Assembly (NCBI RefSeq): GCF_014205845.1
Contig: NZ_JACHCR010000017.1
Span: 62,001-126,000 of the forward strand
Length of the DNA: 64,000 nucleotides
Direction: 5' to 3'
Source of the DNA: Mucilaginibacter cryoferens
GTDB lineage: Bacteria > Bacteroidota > Bacteroidia > Sphingobacteriales > Sphingobacteriaceae
A program made the translations under genes and the position numbers. Positions within the stretch are counted from its first letter, which is position 1. Each line of letters begins with the position of its first letter. Below, one piece after another: positions 9,126-18,670 of this stretch. The notes beneath the pieces are model-generated. The model was not told the DNA's origin. It did not search any database and was given only the letters and a program-made list of their open reading frames with translations.

Positions 9126-9875
9126 TTAATCTTCCAGGTGTTTTATAAAGTCCAAAAACATAAACAATGCTTTCTTCTTATTCTCTGTCAAATCGTAATC
9201 TATCTTTACCATCAAATAATCTACCACATCAAAATCATCACGCATGGGGAGTTCTTTGAAAAGTTCCTCGCGATGGTCGAGGCCATATTTGAGGGCGGCG
9301 TTAAATTCGTCCATAAACTCCTGCGGAATGGGTTTGTTGGCTATCCAGCCGGCAAACATAAAGGGCAGGCCAGTAAAATTTTGCCATTCTTCAGCAAGAT
9401 CATACACATATTTGTAATTGTCTTTTTTGCCAAAGGTGCGGTCGCCTATTTGTACAAAGGCCGTGTTGGCTGCTGTCGAAAGACCGTAATCGGCTGCATT
9501 CTTAATCAACTCCGGTTTAACCTTCCAAAAGTTTTTAAGTAACACCCGGGCCAGATTGTTGGATGACCGCGATTCCGGATCGAGCTGTAATTGTTTGATC
9601 TCGTGTATCTCGCAATTACTAAAAATAAATACGGAGTTTACCGCACCTACAGCGCCAATGCAATAATCGGATACGATATTCCAATTGGGGATATTTAATG
9701 TAGCAGCTACCGGTATCAAGCCAATATCAACCACATCGTCTATCAGTTTCTGGGCACAATCTGAGGGCATGTCCAGACTGAGTTCTATTTTATCTACAAA
9801 ACCGGTATGTTGTAAACCGTATATAAAGGGCTTGGTATTAGTGTAGCTTACTGCTGATATTCTGATCTTTTTCAC
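9126..9875 (-). CDS. mqnA: Chorismate dehydratase (futalosine menaquinone pathway)
   Basis: MqnA converts chorismate to 3-enolpyruvylbenzoate, the first step of the futalosine route to menaquinone. The 249-residue protein has the periplasmic-binding-protein-like fold of the family and starts KIRISAVSYTNTKPFIYGL, the recognisable N-terminal signature. Other markers: DIGLIPVAAT, and SRSSNNLARVLL in place of the usual S.tS..L..ll. It ends an operon with mqnE and a histidine phosphatase; the latter lies 15 nt upstream. Menaquinone is the respiratory quinone expected for this phylum. Confidence 0.92.
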   Translation of the reverse strand: MKKIRISAVSYTNTKPFIYGLQHTGFVDKIELSLDMPSDCAQKLIDDVVDIGLIPVAATLNIPNWNIVSDYCIGAVGAVNSVFIFSNCEIHEIKQLQLDPESRSSNNLARVLLKNFWKVKPELIKNAADYGLSTAANTAFVQIGDRTFGKKDNYKYVYDLAEEWQNFTGLPFMFAGWIANKPIPQEFMDEFNAALKYGLDHREELFKELPMRDDFDVVDYLMVKIDYDLTENKKKALFMFLDFIKHLED

Positions 9876-9890
9876 AAGAAACGTTCTCTT

Positions 9891-10511
9891 TCAGGATTGT
9901 TTTAAATGTTCGGCATTGTTAAATTCCACGATCTCGAACTTATTGCCATCGTGGGTAACTTTATATAAAACCAGGTTTTGATGCGGAAAGGTATCCATCT
10001 CGCTCAACGGTTTTTCGGTTAAAATACAAAGTAATAAACGCATTGCACGGCCGTGCATGCATACAAGTACTGTTTTTTCTTCGGGGTGGCTCATGATCAC
10101 CGCTAAGGCCTCACGCTGGCGAATCTCTACTTCGTTGGGGCTTTCGCCTCCTTCAAACTTACTATCCAATTGGCCATTCAGCCAGTCGCGCATAATCTGT
10201 AAAAAGGCTGCTTTATTTTCTGTTGTTGGTAACTGGCCTTCATGGATGCCCCAGGCTAACTCATCTAAACCCGAAAGTTTTTCGAAAGGTAACCCTCTGT
10301 CAAGAAATGGCTGGATACTTTGTTGGGTACGTTTTAGCTCAGATATGTAAGCTTTATCAAAAGCTACATCTTTATAAGCCGAAAAAAACATCTGGGCCTG
10401 TTTACGGCCTTCATCATTCAGATCGGTATTTACGCCGCGGCCCTGTATAATGCCAAGTTTGTTGTATTCTGTTTGACCGTGACGTACTATATATAAAGTT
10501 TTTTGTATCAT
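9891..10511 (-). CDS. Histidine phosphatase superfamily protein (phosphoglycerate mutase-like)
   Basis: Phosphohydrolase of the RHG family: YIVRHGQTEYN carries the catalytic His (residue 11 from this start), with the second His in VCMHGRAMRLL. About 206 residues from the ATG at 10511; an in-frame ATG 24 nt further out would add MLSAFSLI, which lies inside the adjacent repeat array and is unlikely. The substrate is unknown. Its position between mqnE and mqnA with short spacing to mqnA suggests co-transcription, but no menaquinone step is known to need it. Confidence 0.85.
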   Translation of the reverse strand: MIQKTLYIVRHGQTEYNKLGIIQGRGVNTDLNDEGRKQAQMFFSAYKDVAFDKAYISELKRTQQSIQPFLDRGLPFEKLSGLDELAWGIHEGQLPTTENKAAFLQIMRDWLNGQLDSKFEGGESPNEVEIRQREALAVIMSHPEEKTVLVCMHGRAMRLLLCILTEKPLSEMDTFPHQNLVLYKVTHDGNKFEIVEFNNAEHLKQS

Positions 10512-10515
10512 TATT

Positions 10516-10607
10516 AAGCTAAAAGCAGAAAGCAAAAGGCTTAAAGCTTTTTTTGTGTTGTTTTAATTTAACCGTAGGTTCACTATTTTTTTGCTTTAGG
10601 CTTTTCA
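10516..10607. repeat. Heptad-periodic intergenic array (copy 1)
   Basis: The left block 10516-10547 steps in 7-bp units (AAGCTAA, AAGCAGA, AAGCAAA, AGGCTTA, AAGC). An inverse block near 10592-10608 reads GCTTTAG, GCTTTTC, ACC. It fills the spacer between mqnE and the histidine phosphatase, touching the stop of one and nearly the start of the other. Confidence 0.7.
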
Positions 10608-10608
10608 C

Positions 10609-11805
10609 CTAATTTATCACCGGCAGCTTGTAATATTGAGGTTTGGGTTGAGTTTCGGGAAATTCGAAGCTATTATAATCCGTAACCACATTATAAAGCG
10701 TATCTCGCTCTATTGGGTATCTGCCCACATGTTTAATTAACTCAACCAGTTGTTTGGTACTCATGCCCGGGTGCTGTTCTTCGGCGCCGGCCATAGTGTA
10801 AATTTTTGTGGTGTCGTCTAAAGTACCGTCAATATCATCAACCCCAAAATTAAGCGATAATTGCGCTGTGGTGCGGCTTATCATGGCCCAATATGCTTTA
10901 ATGTGATCAAAATTATCAAGGTAAATGCGCGCTACGGCATAGTTACGCAAATCTTCAATTACGGTAGACTCTGGCACATGCGACATTTGGTTATCCTGAT
11001 TTCGGAATTTTAAGGGGATAAACGTTTGAAAGCCGCCCGTTTTATCCTGCAACTGGCGTAAACGCTCCATATGATCAACCCGGTGATGGAATTTCTCAAT
11101 ATGGCCATACAGCATAGTGGCATTTGAACGGCCGCCAAGCTTATGCCATTCTTCGTGAATGGCCAGCCATTGATCGCCGGTACACTTATCTTTAGAGATA
11201 AGGTCACGTACCTCCGGGTGAAATATTTCGGCCCCTCCGCCCGGTATCGAACCTAAACCAGCTTCCATCATCAGGCGCATGCCCGTGGCGTAGTCTATTT
11301 TGGCCTTTTTAAATATATAATGATATTCTACCGGGGTTAACGCTTTGATATGCAATTCGGGGCGATGCTCGCGGATACGGTTAAACAACTCCTGGTAAAA
11401 AGGCACATCGTATTGCGGCAACACACCACCTACTATGTGTACTTCCGTTACCGGCTCGCCATCGTACTTAGTTACCATGTTAAACATCTCGTCCATGGTG
11501 TATTCCCAGCCTTCGGCCTTTTGTTTCAGCAGGCGCGAGTACGAGCAAAATTTACAATCGTAAACACAAAGATTGGTAGGCTCGATATGGAAATTACGAT
11601 TGAAATAAGTTTTATCGCCATGACGCTTTTCGCGGATGTAGTTGGCTAAAACGCCCAGGTAACCGAGGTCGCCCTGCTCATATAATGTAACACCTTCATC
11701 AAAGGTGATCCTTTCGCTGCGTAGTACTTTTTCGGCAATGTGCTTTAAATCAGCAGGCAGATCGGGATTTTGTAATAATAACTGTAAATTATTCTCAGCT
11801 TCCAT
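10609..11805 (-). CDS. mqnE: Aminofutalosine synthase, radical SAM
   Basis: MqnE joins 3-enolpyruvylbenzoate to the SAM-derived adenosyl radical to give aminofutalosine, the second step of the futalosine route. From the ATG at 11805 the protein has 398 residues. The radical SAM cluster motif LCVYDCKFCSY has cysteines at 80, 84 and 87. The family context HIEPTNLC, VGGVLPQYDV and the C-terminal GRYPIERDTLYN favour MqnE over its paralog MqnC. A start 22 codons further upstream is open but runs into the neighbouring repeat array. mqnA lies in the same operon; other pathway genes are not in the window. Confidence 0.9.
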   Translation of the reverse strand: MEAENNLQLLLQNPDLPADLKHIAEKVLRSERITFDEGVTLYEQGDLGYLGVLANYIREKRHGDKTYFNRNFHIEPTNLCVYDCKFCSYSRLLKQKAEGWEYTMDEMFNMVTKYDGEPVTEVHIVGGVLPQYDVPFYQELFNRIREHRPELHIKALTPVEYHYIFKKAKIDYATGMRLMMEAGLGSIPGGGAEIFHPEVRDLISKDKCTGDQWLAIHEEWHKLGGRSNATMLYGHIEKFHHRVDHMERLRQLQDKTGGFQTFIPLKFRNQDNQMSHVPESTVIEDLRNYAVARIYLDNFDHIKAYWAMISRTTAQLSLNFGVDDIDGTLDDTTKIYTMAGAEEQHPGMSTKQLVELIKHVGRYPIERDTLYNVVTDYNSFEFPETQPKPQYYKLPVIN

Positions 11806-11832
11806 TAAAAAAACTTTGAACAAATGTACTAA

Positions 11833-11965
11833 AAAAGCGGAAAGCTTAAAGCTGAAGCCATAAAGCGACAAGCATTCTTGACAATCAGATTATGCGAATG
11901 GAACTTAAAGTGGAAAGCTAAAAGCCGAAAATTGTCTTTTTTAACCGTATGCCTTCCGCTTTTAT
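11833..11965. repeat. Heptad-periodic intergenic array (copy 2)
   Basis: Block 11833-11872 steps by 7 bp (AAAGCGG, AAAGCTT, AAAGCTG, AAGCCAT, AAAGCGA, CAAGC). A second block of the same kind is at about 11901-11932 (AACTTAA, AGTGGAA, AGCTAAA, AGCCGAA), and an inverse block CCTTCCGCTTTTATTTTTAAGC is near 11952-11972. It fills the gap between the lipoprotein gene and mqnE. Confidence 0.68.
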
Positions 11966-11972
11966 TTTTAAG

Positions 11973-12494
11973 CTATAGCGTGGTTATCGCGGTAATAGTA
12001 ATCCCTCTAAAACAATCATCGGCACAGTTGTGGGGTATATAACCGCAGCTAGATATCAGGCCATTATTCTTTGCTTCAAATATGATATCGTTACTTTTAG
12101 CGTCAACATTTAGCCACTCGGTACGGGCTTTTAAATAAATGTCATCCACGGTAAGTGCTTCGCTGGCATCATTAGGGTGGGTATTTATAGTAGTAGCATC
12201 TTCATGCCAGGTGCCAACCGTATCGGCCTTATTAGTGCCATTGTTGCGTGACTGTATCATAATATAACTCCTCGAAACAATTTTGCCATTATTTACTCCG
12301 GTAGTAATGGTAACGCCAAACCCCACCCACGAACCATAAGTTGTAGTATATGAATAGGAGTTGTTAACTCTGTTTTTATAACTCAGCCAGGCTTTGTAGC
12401 TGGCATCGTAGGGGCCTTGTTTGGCAATATTGTCTTTTTTACAGGCTGTGGCCGATAATAGTAAGGTAAAGGTAAGCAGGAGCAGGTTTTTCAT
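11973..12494 (-). CDS. Hypothetical lipoprotein
   Basis: A 173-residue protein with a lipoprotein signal: MKNLLLLTFTLLLSATACKK, lipid-attachment Cys at 18, followed by KKDN. The mature part contains Tyr/Ser/Thr-rich short strands (NSYSYTTTYGSWVGFGVTITTG) and two more Cys pairs near the end (SSCGYIPHNCADDC). I do not recognise the family. It is divergent from the metB-like gene, from which it is separated by 92 bp, and upstream of mqnE on the same strand across a repeat-filled gap. Confidence 0.7.
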   Translation of the reverse strand: MKNLLLLTFTLLLSATACKKDNIAKQGPYDASYKAWLSYKNRVNNSYSYTTTYGSWVGFGVTITTGVNNGKIVSRSYIMIQSRNNGTNKADTVGTWHEDATTINTHPNDASEALTVDDIYLKARTEWLNVDAKSNDIIFEAKNNGLISSCGYIPHNCADDCFRGITITAITTL

Positions 12495-12586
12495 AAGTTT
12501 TTTTAACCGATACGTAAAATTTAAGCATGCCGCTACAATAAATCACAAATAATCTTATTTACTTTGAAGACATAACATCAAGCACG

Positions 12587-13702
12587 ATGAAAACTGAAAC
12601 CATAGCCATACACGCAGGTAACCATGTAGACGGATCATCAAAAGCGGTAATACAACCTATTGTATTATCAACAACGTTTGAGCGTGGCGAGGATGGTAAT
12701 TTTCCGGGGGGGCATATTTATAGTAGGGCATCAAACCCAAACCGGGCCTTGTTAGAGAATGTTATAGCTAAGTTAGAAGGAGGTGCCGATGCTGCGGCCT
12801 TTTCATCGGGTAACGCGGCTGGCATGTCAGTATTTCAGTCGCTTGCACCGGGTACTCATATTATTTGCCCCGATGATATGTATCATGGTTTACGCAATCA
12901 ACTTAAAAACCTGTTTGCAGGCATTTTAACGTTCGATTTTATTGATGTGAATGATAGTGAGGTTTTACAACAACATATAAGGCCCGAAACCGGCGTAATT
13001 TGGGTAGAGACACCATCAAACCCGCTGCTTAAAATTACAGATATAAAAAAGGTAGTAGCTATAGCGAAAGCGAAAGGTATTAAAGTGGTGGTTGATAATA
13101 CATTTGCTACCCCCATTTGCCAATTGCCGTTAACACTGGGCGCCGATATAGTGATGCACTCTACCACCAAATATTTTGGCGGCCACAGCGATCTGATGGG
13201 CGGGGCCTTAATTACAGCCGAAAAAAGCGAGTGGTGGGCAAAAATACGGCAGGTACAGGAAATGGGTGGTGCTATCCCCTCCCCAACCGATTGTTTTTGG
13301 CTGGTTCGCAGCATTAAAACGCTGCCATACCGGGTTAAAGGCCACGTAAACAATGCTCAGTTGTTGGCCGAGTTTTTAGAACAGCATCCTAAAGTAGAAA
13401 GAGTACTATACCCTGGTCTGCCATCGCACCCGCAGCACCAAATCGCCAAAGAGCAGATGCTGGCATTTGGTGGCATGTTATCATTTATTGTTAAGGGCGA
13501 TGAAGACGATACGCATAACATTATCAATAAACTCAAAATATTTACCAGGGCAACCAGCCTTGGAGGTGTTGAAAGCTTAATTGAACACCGCGCAACCATG
13601 GAAGGTCCGGATACAAAAACACCGTTTAATCTGTTAAGGGTATCTGTTGGGCTTGAGCATATTGATGATTTGATAGCAGATTTATCGTCGGCCCTCGCCT
13701 AA
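12587..13702 (+). CDS. Cystathionine gamma-synthase/lyase family PLP enzyme
   Basis: PLP-dependent trans-sulfuration enzyme of the Cys/Met metabolism family, 371 residues. Markers: YSRASNPNRALLE (30s-60s), AAFSSGNAAGMSVFQSL, VDNTFATPICQLPL with the cofactor Asp, MHSTTKYFGGHSDLMGG with the PLP-binding Lys near 194, and TSLGGVESLIEHRATM. Whether it acts as synthase (O-acylhomoserine plus cysteine) or lyase (cystathionine to cysteine) cannot be decided by reading. It lies just upstream of, but outside, the SAM-riboswitch operon, so it appears to be controlled separately. Confidence 0.88.
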   Translation: MKTETIAIHAGNHVDGSSKAVIQPIVLSTTFERGEDGNFPGGHIYSRASNPNRALLENVIAKLEGGADAAAFSSGNAAGMSVFQSLAPGTHIICPDDMYHGLRNQLKNLFAGILTFDFIDVNDSEVLQQHIRPETGVIWVETPSNPLLKITDIKKVVAIAKAKGIKVVVDNTFATPICQLPLTLGADIVMHSTTKYFGGHSDLMGGALITAEKSEWWAKIRQVQEMGGAIPSPTDCFWLVRSIKTLPYRVKGHVNNAQLLAEFLEQHPKVERVLYPGLPSHPQHQIAKEQMLAFGGMLSFIVKGDEDDTHNIINKLKIFTRATSLGGVESLIEHRATMEGPDTKTPFNLLRVSVGLEHIDDLIADLSSALA

Positions 13703-13711
13703 GGCCTTTTT

Positions 13712-13813
13712 AGGTGAAAGGCTAAAGGTAAAGGGTAAAAAGGAGGATAATTAATTAAAAACAATAATCTTAACCCAGCAAATGCTTTGGCCTTTTACCT
13801 TTAGCCTTTCACC
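13712..13813. repeat. Heptad-periodic inverted repeat (copy 3), 20-bp perfect arms
   Basis: Arms 13713-13732 and 13794-13813 are exact inverse complements (20 bp), each stepping in 7-bp units of the GGTGAAA/GGCTAAA/GGTAAAG type. The arms are 61 nt apart. It starts 10 bp after the metB-like stop and ends 14 bp before the -33 box of the metY promoter. Confidence 0.85.
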
Positions 13814-13827
13814 AAATAAAAATTAAA

Positions 13828-13860
13828 TTTGGTATTTAAATAAATATCGCCTTATCTTTG
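13828..13860 (+). promoter_or_regulatory. Promoter of the metY-metX-hom transcript
   Basis: TTTG at 13828-13831, 21-nt spacer, TATCTTTG at 13853-13860: a full match to the Bacteroidota TTTG/TAnnTTTG consensus. The predicted start, near 13867, places the whole SAM-I riboswitch inside the leader. Confidence 0.8.
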
Positions 13861-13917
13861 AAACATTATTTGGTAGCGATACCATAGTCAATCAATTCTC
13901 CGCATAGTTCGGGTATT

Positions 13918-14028
13918 GATTTATAAAGAAGCGGCGAGAGATCAGGCTCACTGACCCGCTGGCAACCCTTCAGTTTTGAAGAAGGTGCCAATTCCTGTCC
14001 CGGCAAATAACACCGGGGGATATAAATT
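13918..14028 (+). ncRNA. SAM-I (S-box) riboswitch
   Basis: All four helices can be drawn. P1: 13918-13925 with 14021-14028 (8 bp, one G-U). P2: 13930-13934 with 13956-13960, with inner stem TCAG/CTGA 13942-13945 and 13951-13954 around a GAGA kink. P3: GGC-ACC-CTTCA (13961-13972) with TGAAG-GGT-GCC (13977-13989). P4: 13999-14003 with 14013-14017. The conserved GGCAACC and GGTGCCAATTCC blocks are present. The family binds S-adenosylmethionine and shuts off methionine genes. No U-rich terminator follows; P1 instead ends 7 nt before an ATG, pointing to control of translation start. Confidence 0.93.
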
Positions 14029-14035
14029 TATAGCC

Positions 14036-14146
14036 ATGAAAAGTTTAATTACAATTACTACAAGCAATATTCCCAATACCCAAAACGGTAACATACAACG
14101 CATTAGCCCCATTATTGGCCGCATTTGTATGTGTTGCTGCTGTTGA
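14036..14146 (+). CDS. Candidate Cys-run leader peptide (36 codons)
   Basis: A short ORF starting ATG 7 nt after riboswitch helix P1 and ending in GRICMCCCC followed by TGA. The last six codons are Cys-Met-Cys-Cys-Cys-Cys, five cysteines in six positions, which chance rarely gives. It lies wholly in the leader of metY-metX-hom and stops 129 nt before the metY ATG. The pattern is that of a leader peptide whose translation reports charged Cys-tRNA (and Met-tRNA). The first 28 residues (MKSLITITTSNIPNTQ and on) look unremarkable. No Shine-Dalgarno site is visible, which is normal here. Function is inference; existence of the ORF is direct. Confidence 0.62.
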   Translation: MKSLITITTSNIPNTQNGNIQRISPIIGRICMCCCC

Positions 14147-14195
14147 TGCTTTAATACGTCCCTTTTCAATCCCTGAAAACATACGTGTTGTAAAA

Positions 14196-14214
14196 CTGAT
14201 AAGCGTTTTATCAG
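14196..14214 (+). promoter_or_regulatory. Hairpin after the leader ORF
   Basis: Perfect 7-bp stem CTGATAA / TTATCAG (14196-14202, 14208-14214) with a 5-nt loop, between leader stop and metY start. Just upstream, ACATAC (14179-14184) can pair with GTATGT (14127-14132), which overlaps the first Cys/Met codons of the leader, so a stalled ribosome would change the folding. No U tract follows, so a classic terminator is not shown. Confidence 0.4.
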
Positions 14215-14254
14215 CTTGCTAAAAATCCATCTAAACATCAAAATTGAATTATAA

Positions 14255-15594
<1,340 letters not shown>

Positions 15595-15595
<1 letters not shown>

Positions 15596-15671
15596 AGTCT
15601 TGAGTCGAAAGTCTCAGGTTATTAGTCTGGCCCCAAGACTTAAAGCTTGAAACTTGAGACTTTCGACTTAG
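15595..15671. repeat. Heptad-periodic inverted repeat (copy 4) in the metY-metX spacer
   Basis: Left arm about 15595-15620 and right arm about 15635-15671 step in 7-bp units (GACTTAA, AGCTTGA, AACTTGA, GACTTTC, GACTTAG). Fourteen bases, AGTCGAAAGTCTCA, are exactly inverted between the arms, and pairing extends beyond them with mismatches. It begins at the metY stop codon and ends 14 bp before the metX ATG. Confidence 0.85.
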
Positions 15672-15685
15672 TAGGAATATAAAGA

Positions 15686-16741
15686 ATGAATACAGAGACA
15701 TTTAAGTACACACAAACTTTTGAGCTGGAATCTGGCGAACAATTGCAGCAATTAGAAATTGGTTTTCATACTTATGGCCGGCTCAATAAAGAGAAGGACA
15801 ACGTAGTATGGGTATGCCACGCGCTAACTGCAAATGCCGACGTTTTTGATTGGTGGAAAGGTTTTGTAGGTACAGGTAACAAATTTAATCCCGAAGAACA
15901 TTTTATAGTTTGTGCCAATATATTAGGCTCTCCTTATGGCACAACTAATCCGTTGAGTATAGATCCGGAAACCGGGCAGCCTTATTTCCGGGCTTTTCCG
16001 CAGTTTACTATCAGGGATATTGTGAAAGCTCACCAGTTATTGGCCGATCATTTGGGTATCGGTAATATTCATATCCTTATAGGAGGCTCTTTGGGTGGCC
16101 AACAGGCAATTGAGTGGGGAATTATCGAACCAAACCGCATTAAAAATCTTATTCTAATAGCAACCAACGCGCGTCATTCGCCGTGGGGGGTTGCCTTTAA
16201 CGAATCGCAACGTTTGGCTATAAGTGCCGACTCTACTTTTTACGATAACACGGTAGATGGCGGGCAAAATGGCTTAAAGGCCGCACGAACAATTGCGCTG
16301 CTCTCCTATCGTACTTATAAAACCTACGGCATTACGCAGCAAGAGGAAACGGATACCAAAACAGATGATTTTAAGGCATCAACCTACCAGGAATACCAGG
16401 GGCAAAAACTGGTTAACCGCTTTAACGCTTACAGTTACTGGTATTTAACCAAGGTGATGGACTCGCACAATGTAGGCCGCGGCCGCAATGGTGTTGAGAA
16501 GGCTTTAAGCCTGATTAAAGCACGCACTTTGGTTATCGGTATTAAATCGGATGTATTATTCCCTATTGAAGAACAGGAATACCTGTTTAGGCATATCCCT
16601 AAATCGGCCTTTGCCCAACTTGATTCGTTTTATGGGCACGATGGATTTTTAATTGAAACAGAAGCATTAACAAATATTATTACATCGTTTTTTAAAACAG
16701 ATGTAAAAGGAAAAATTATAGAACTACAACGTACAGCGTAA
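15686..16741 (+). CDS. metX: Homoserine O-acetyltransferase
   Basis: Transfers acetyl from acetyl-CoA to homoserine, making the MetY substrate. Alpha/beta-hydrolase fold, 351 residues. The nucleophile elbow GGSLGGQQAIEW puts Ser at 135. The other triad members sit in GIKSDVLFP (Asp) and GHDGFLIETE (His). VWVCHALTANADVFDWW near 37-53 is a family marker. A conserved Arg of this family is likely the one in NPNRIKNLILIATNARHS or nearby. The stop overlaps the hom start by one base (TAATG), implying translational coupling. Confidence 0.93.
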   Translation: MNTETFKYTQTFELESGEQLQQLEIGFHTYGRLNKEKDNVVWVCHALTANADVFDWWKGFVGTGNKFNPEEHFIVCANILGSPYGTTNPLSIDPETGQPYFRAFPQFTIRDIVKAHQLLADHLGIGNIHILIGGSLGGQQAIEWGIIEPNRIKNLILIATNARHSPWGVAFNESQRLAISADSTFYDNTVDGGQNGLKAARTIALLSYRTYKTYGITQQEETDTKTDDFKASTYQEYQGQKLVNRFNAYSYWYLTKVMDSHNVGRGRNGVEKALSLIKARTLVIGIKSDVLFPIEEQEYLFRHIPKSAFAQLDSFYGHDGFLIETEALTNIITSFFKTDVKGKIIELQRTA

Positions 16742-17952
16742 TGAGTAAAAAGTTAAATATCGGGTTATTTGGATTTGGAGTTGTTGGGCAGGGATTATAT
16801 GATATCGTAAAGACAAAAAATTTAAACATTGAGATAGTAAAATTTGCCATCAAAGATCCGCATAAAAAGCGGTCGTTGCCGGCACATTTATTTACAACAG
16901 ATAAAGACGAGCTACTTAATAACCCCGAGATCAACACTATAGTTGAGTTGATTAACGATACCGAAGCTGCTTTTGAAATTGTTTCGAGAGCCTTAAGCAG
17001 CGGCAAAAATGTAGTATCGGCCAGTAAAAAGATGATTGCGCTGCATTTAGATGAGCTGATTGAATTACAACACAAACACGGCACTTCTTTATTATATGAA
17101 GGTGCAGTTTGTGGCAGTATCCCAATCATCCGTAATCTTGAAGAGTATTATGACAACGAATTGCTGCATTCAATAAGCGGCATTTTTAATGGATCATCAA
17201 ATTATATCCTATCAAAGGGTTTTATTGAAGGCCTTGATTACGATAGCGCGCTAAAACAGGCTCAGGACCTTGGCTTTGCCGAGACCGACCCTACCAGCGA
17301 TGTTGGTGGCTATGATGCCAAATATAAACTTGTTATTGCAGCGGCTCATGCTTATGGTGTAATTGTACAGCCAGATGAAGTATTCAATTTGGGTATCCAA
17401 AATCTGGCAGCCCAGGATCTGCAATACGCCCGCGAAAAAAATCTAAAAATAAAGCTGGTACCGGTAGCCAAAGAGCTCGACGATCAGAATGTTGCCATGT
17501 TTGTATTGCCCAAGTTTGTTAATAGCACAGAGTTTTTGTACAACGTTGAATATGAGTATAATGGCGTAACGGTACAAGCAGCTTTTGCAGATCAGCAATT
17601 CTTTTTTGGTAAAGGAGCTGGTGGTCACCCAACGGGCTCGGCGGTATTATCTGACATTGCTGCCTTGCGTTATAACTACCAGTATGAGTATAAAAAAGCT
17701 AAAGAAAAAACAGGGCTTAAATTTACCAATAATGTGGAGTTTGATATTTATTTGAGGTATGATGAAGAAAGTTTAGTAGAGGCTTTGCAATTTATTTCAA
17801 TAAAAGAGCGCTATTACTCAGGTGATTATAAATTTGTTATTGGAAAAGTGAATTTGCAAAATCTAATCGATAACCAATCTCGTATATCTGATAGCAAGGC
17901 ATTTGTGGCCTTTGCCGGTCAGCTAACGGGGGTCAGCTTGGCATCGGCATAA
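16741..17952 (+). CDS. hom: Homoserine dehydrogenase
   Basis: Reduces aspartate semialdehyde to homoserine, the branch precursor for methionine and threonine. 403 residues with an N-terminal Rossmann domain (GLFGFGVVGQGLYDIV, 8-23), SASKKMIALHL, and the catalytic block YEGAVCGSIPIIRNLEEYY then GIFNGSSNYILSKG and FAETDPTSDVGGYDA. The C-terminal approximately 60 residues may be a shortened ACT-like region, so feedback by threonine is possible but unproven. It is the last gene of the metY-metX-hom unit, with a terminator 55 nt downstream. Control by the SAM riboswitch follows from co-transcription. Confidence 0.93.
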   Translation: MSKKLNIGLFGFGVVGQGLYDIVKTKNLNIEIVKFAIKDPHKKRSLPAHLFTTDKDELLNNPEINTIVELINDTEAAFEIVSRALSSGKNVVSASKKMIALHLDELIELQHKHGTSLLYEGAVCGSIPIIRNLEEYYDNELLHSISGIFNGSSNYILSKGFIEGLDYDSALKQAQDLGFAETDPTSDVGGYDAKYKLVIAAAHAYGVIVQPDEVFNLGIQNLAAQDLQYAREKNLKIKLVPVAKELDDQNVAMFVLPKFVNSTEFLYNVEYEYNGVTVQAAFADQQFFFGKGAGGHPTGSAVLSDIAALRYNYQYEYKKAKEKTGLKFTNNVEFDIYLRYDEESLVEALQFISIKERYYSGDYKFVIGKVNLQNLIDNQSRISDSKAFVAFAGQLTGVSLASA

Positions 17953-18006
17953 AGCGAACACACAAAGTTTTAATGTAGATTTTTCTTTGTTGTTTGTACA
18001 ACAAAA

Positions 18007-18034
18007 AAGGCTCCGAATCGGGGCCTTCTTTATT
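18007..18034. terminator. Intrinsic terminator of metY-metX-hom
   Basis: Stem AAGGCTCC / GGGGCCTT (18007-18014, 18020-18027, one G-U pair), loop 5 nt, followed by CTTTATTT. An A run precedes it, so it can also serve the convergent membrane-protein gene. Confidence 0.85.
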
Positions 18035-18057
18035 TAATCTAAATTTCTGCCAATACG

Positions 18058-18543
18058 TTATTTCGCGAAAAAGGCACCAATTCGCTTTCCGAAGGCCACT
18101 GTTAGTATGCCAATAAATATTTTTGAGCTGGAGGATATTACACTATTAAAATCATTTGCATTTGATAGATTGTATAAACGATATAAAAAATCGGGTAACG
18201 TGCTCACTATCAATATGCCTCCAATTATAATTAAGGCTATTTCGTATATCACTTTTTTATCGGCAAATAGCTTGGCATTTTCCTGGTAATCGGTTTTGGT
18301 GGTTATTAAACGGGTAATAAATCTGGTGCCTGCTATTAAAAATACAGCAAGAGCAAGCAATAAAAAAAAGCTCAATCCATTTACCCACAGCAGATTTACC
18401 TGCTCACTGCCCTGTTCGGTACTCATGCCGGTTCCGTGCCCCTGTACAAAAGTTAGCAGGTTGGGCAGTTTTGATATATCGGCTACCAGGAGGTAAATAC
18501 CGAGGATCTTTATGGTTATTTCATAAATATCAGATTTCTTCAT
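18058..18543 (-). CDS. Small hypothetical membrane protein
   Basis: 161 residues with four apparent membrane segments: about 10-32 (ITIKILGIYLLVADISKL), 52-72 (NGLSFFLLLALAVFLIAGT), 98-118 (YEIALIIIGGILIVSTLPDF) and 140-157 (KIFIGILTVAFGKRIG). The arrangement of two similar halves, each with two helices, suggests an internal duplication. I do not recognise a family with a known function. It is transcribed alone, convergent with the hom operon. Confidence 0.65.
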   Translation of the reverse strand: MKKSDIYEITIKILGIYLLVADISKLPNLLTFVQGHGTGMSTEQGSEQVNLLWVNGLSFFLLLALAVFLIAGTRFITRLITTKTDYQENAKLFADKKVIYEIALIIIGGILIVSTLPDFLYRLYNLSNANDFNSVISSSSKIFIGILTVAFGKRIGAFFAK

Positions 18544-18670
18544 TTTTTACTTTAGGATATGGTTTATAAGAAGAACGAATATAAACAAATGCCCGGCATA
18601 TAAGACAAATGAGGACGCTATCGAGAAAAATATTGAAAAATCTGAGATTGAATATCGTTACTAACGGAAT

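Noticed and set aside
9039..9542. 167-codon plus-strand reading frame antisense to mqnA
   Set aside because: mqnA on the other strand is unambiguous, and the antisense protein is a hydrophobic shadow of it.
14196..14214. Classic Rho-independent attenuator after the leader ORF
   Set aside because: The 7-bp AT-rich hairpin is followed by CTTGCTAAAAATCC, not a U run, so it cannot be called a terminator.
13948..14241. 97-codon minus-strand reading frame across the riboswitch and leader
   Set aside because: It runs antisense to a well-formed SAM-I riboswitch and the leader; it has no recognisable domain.
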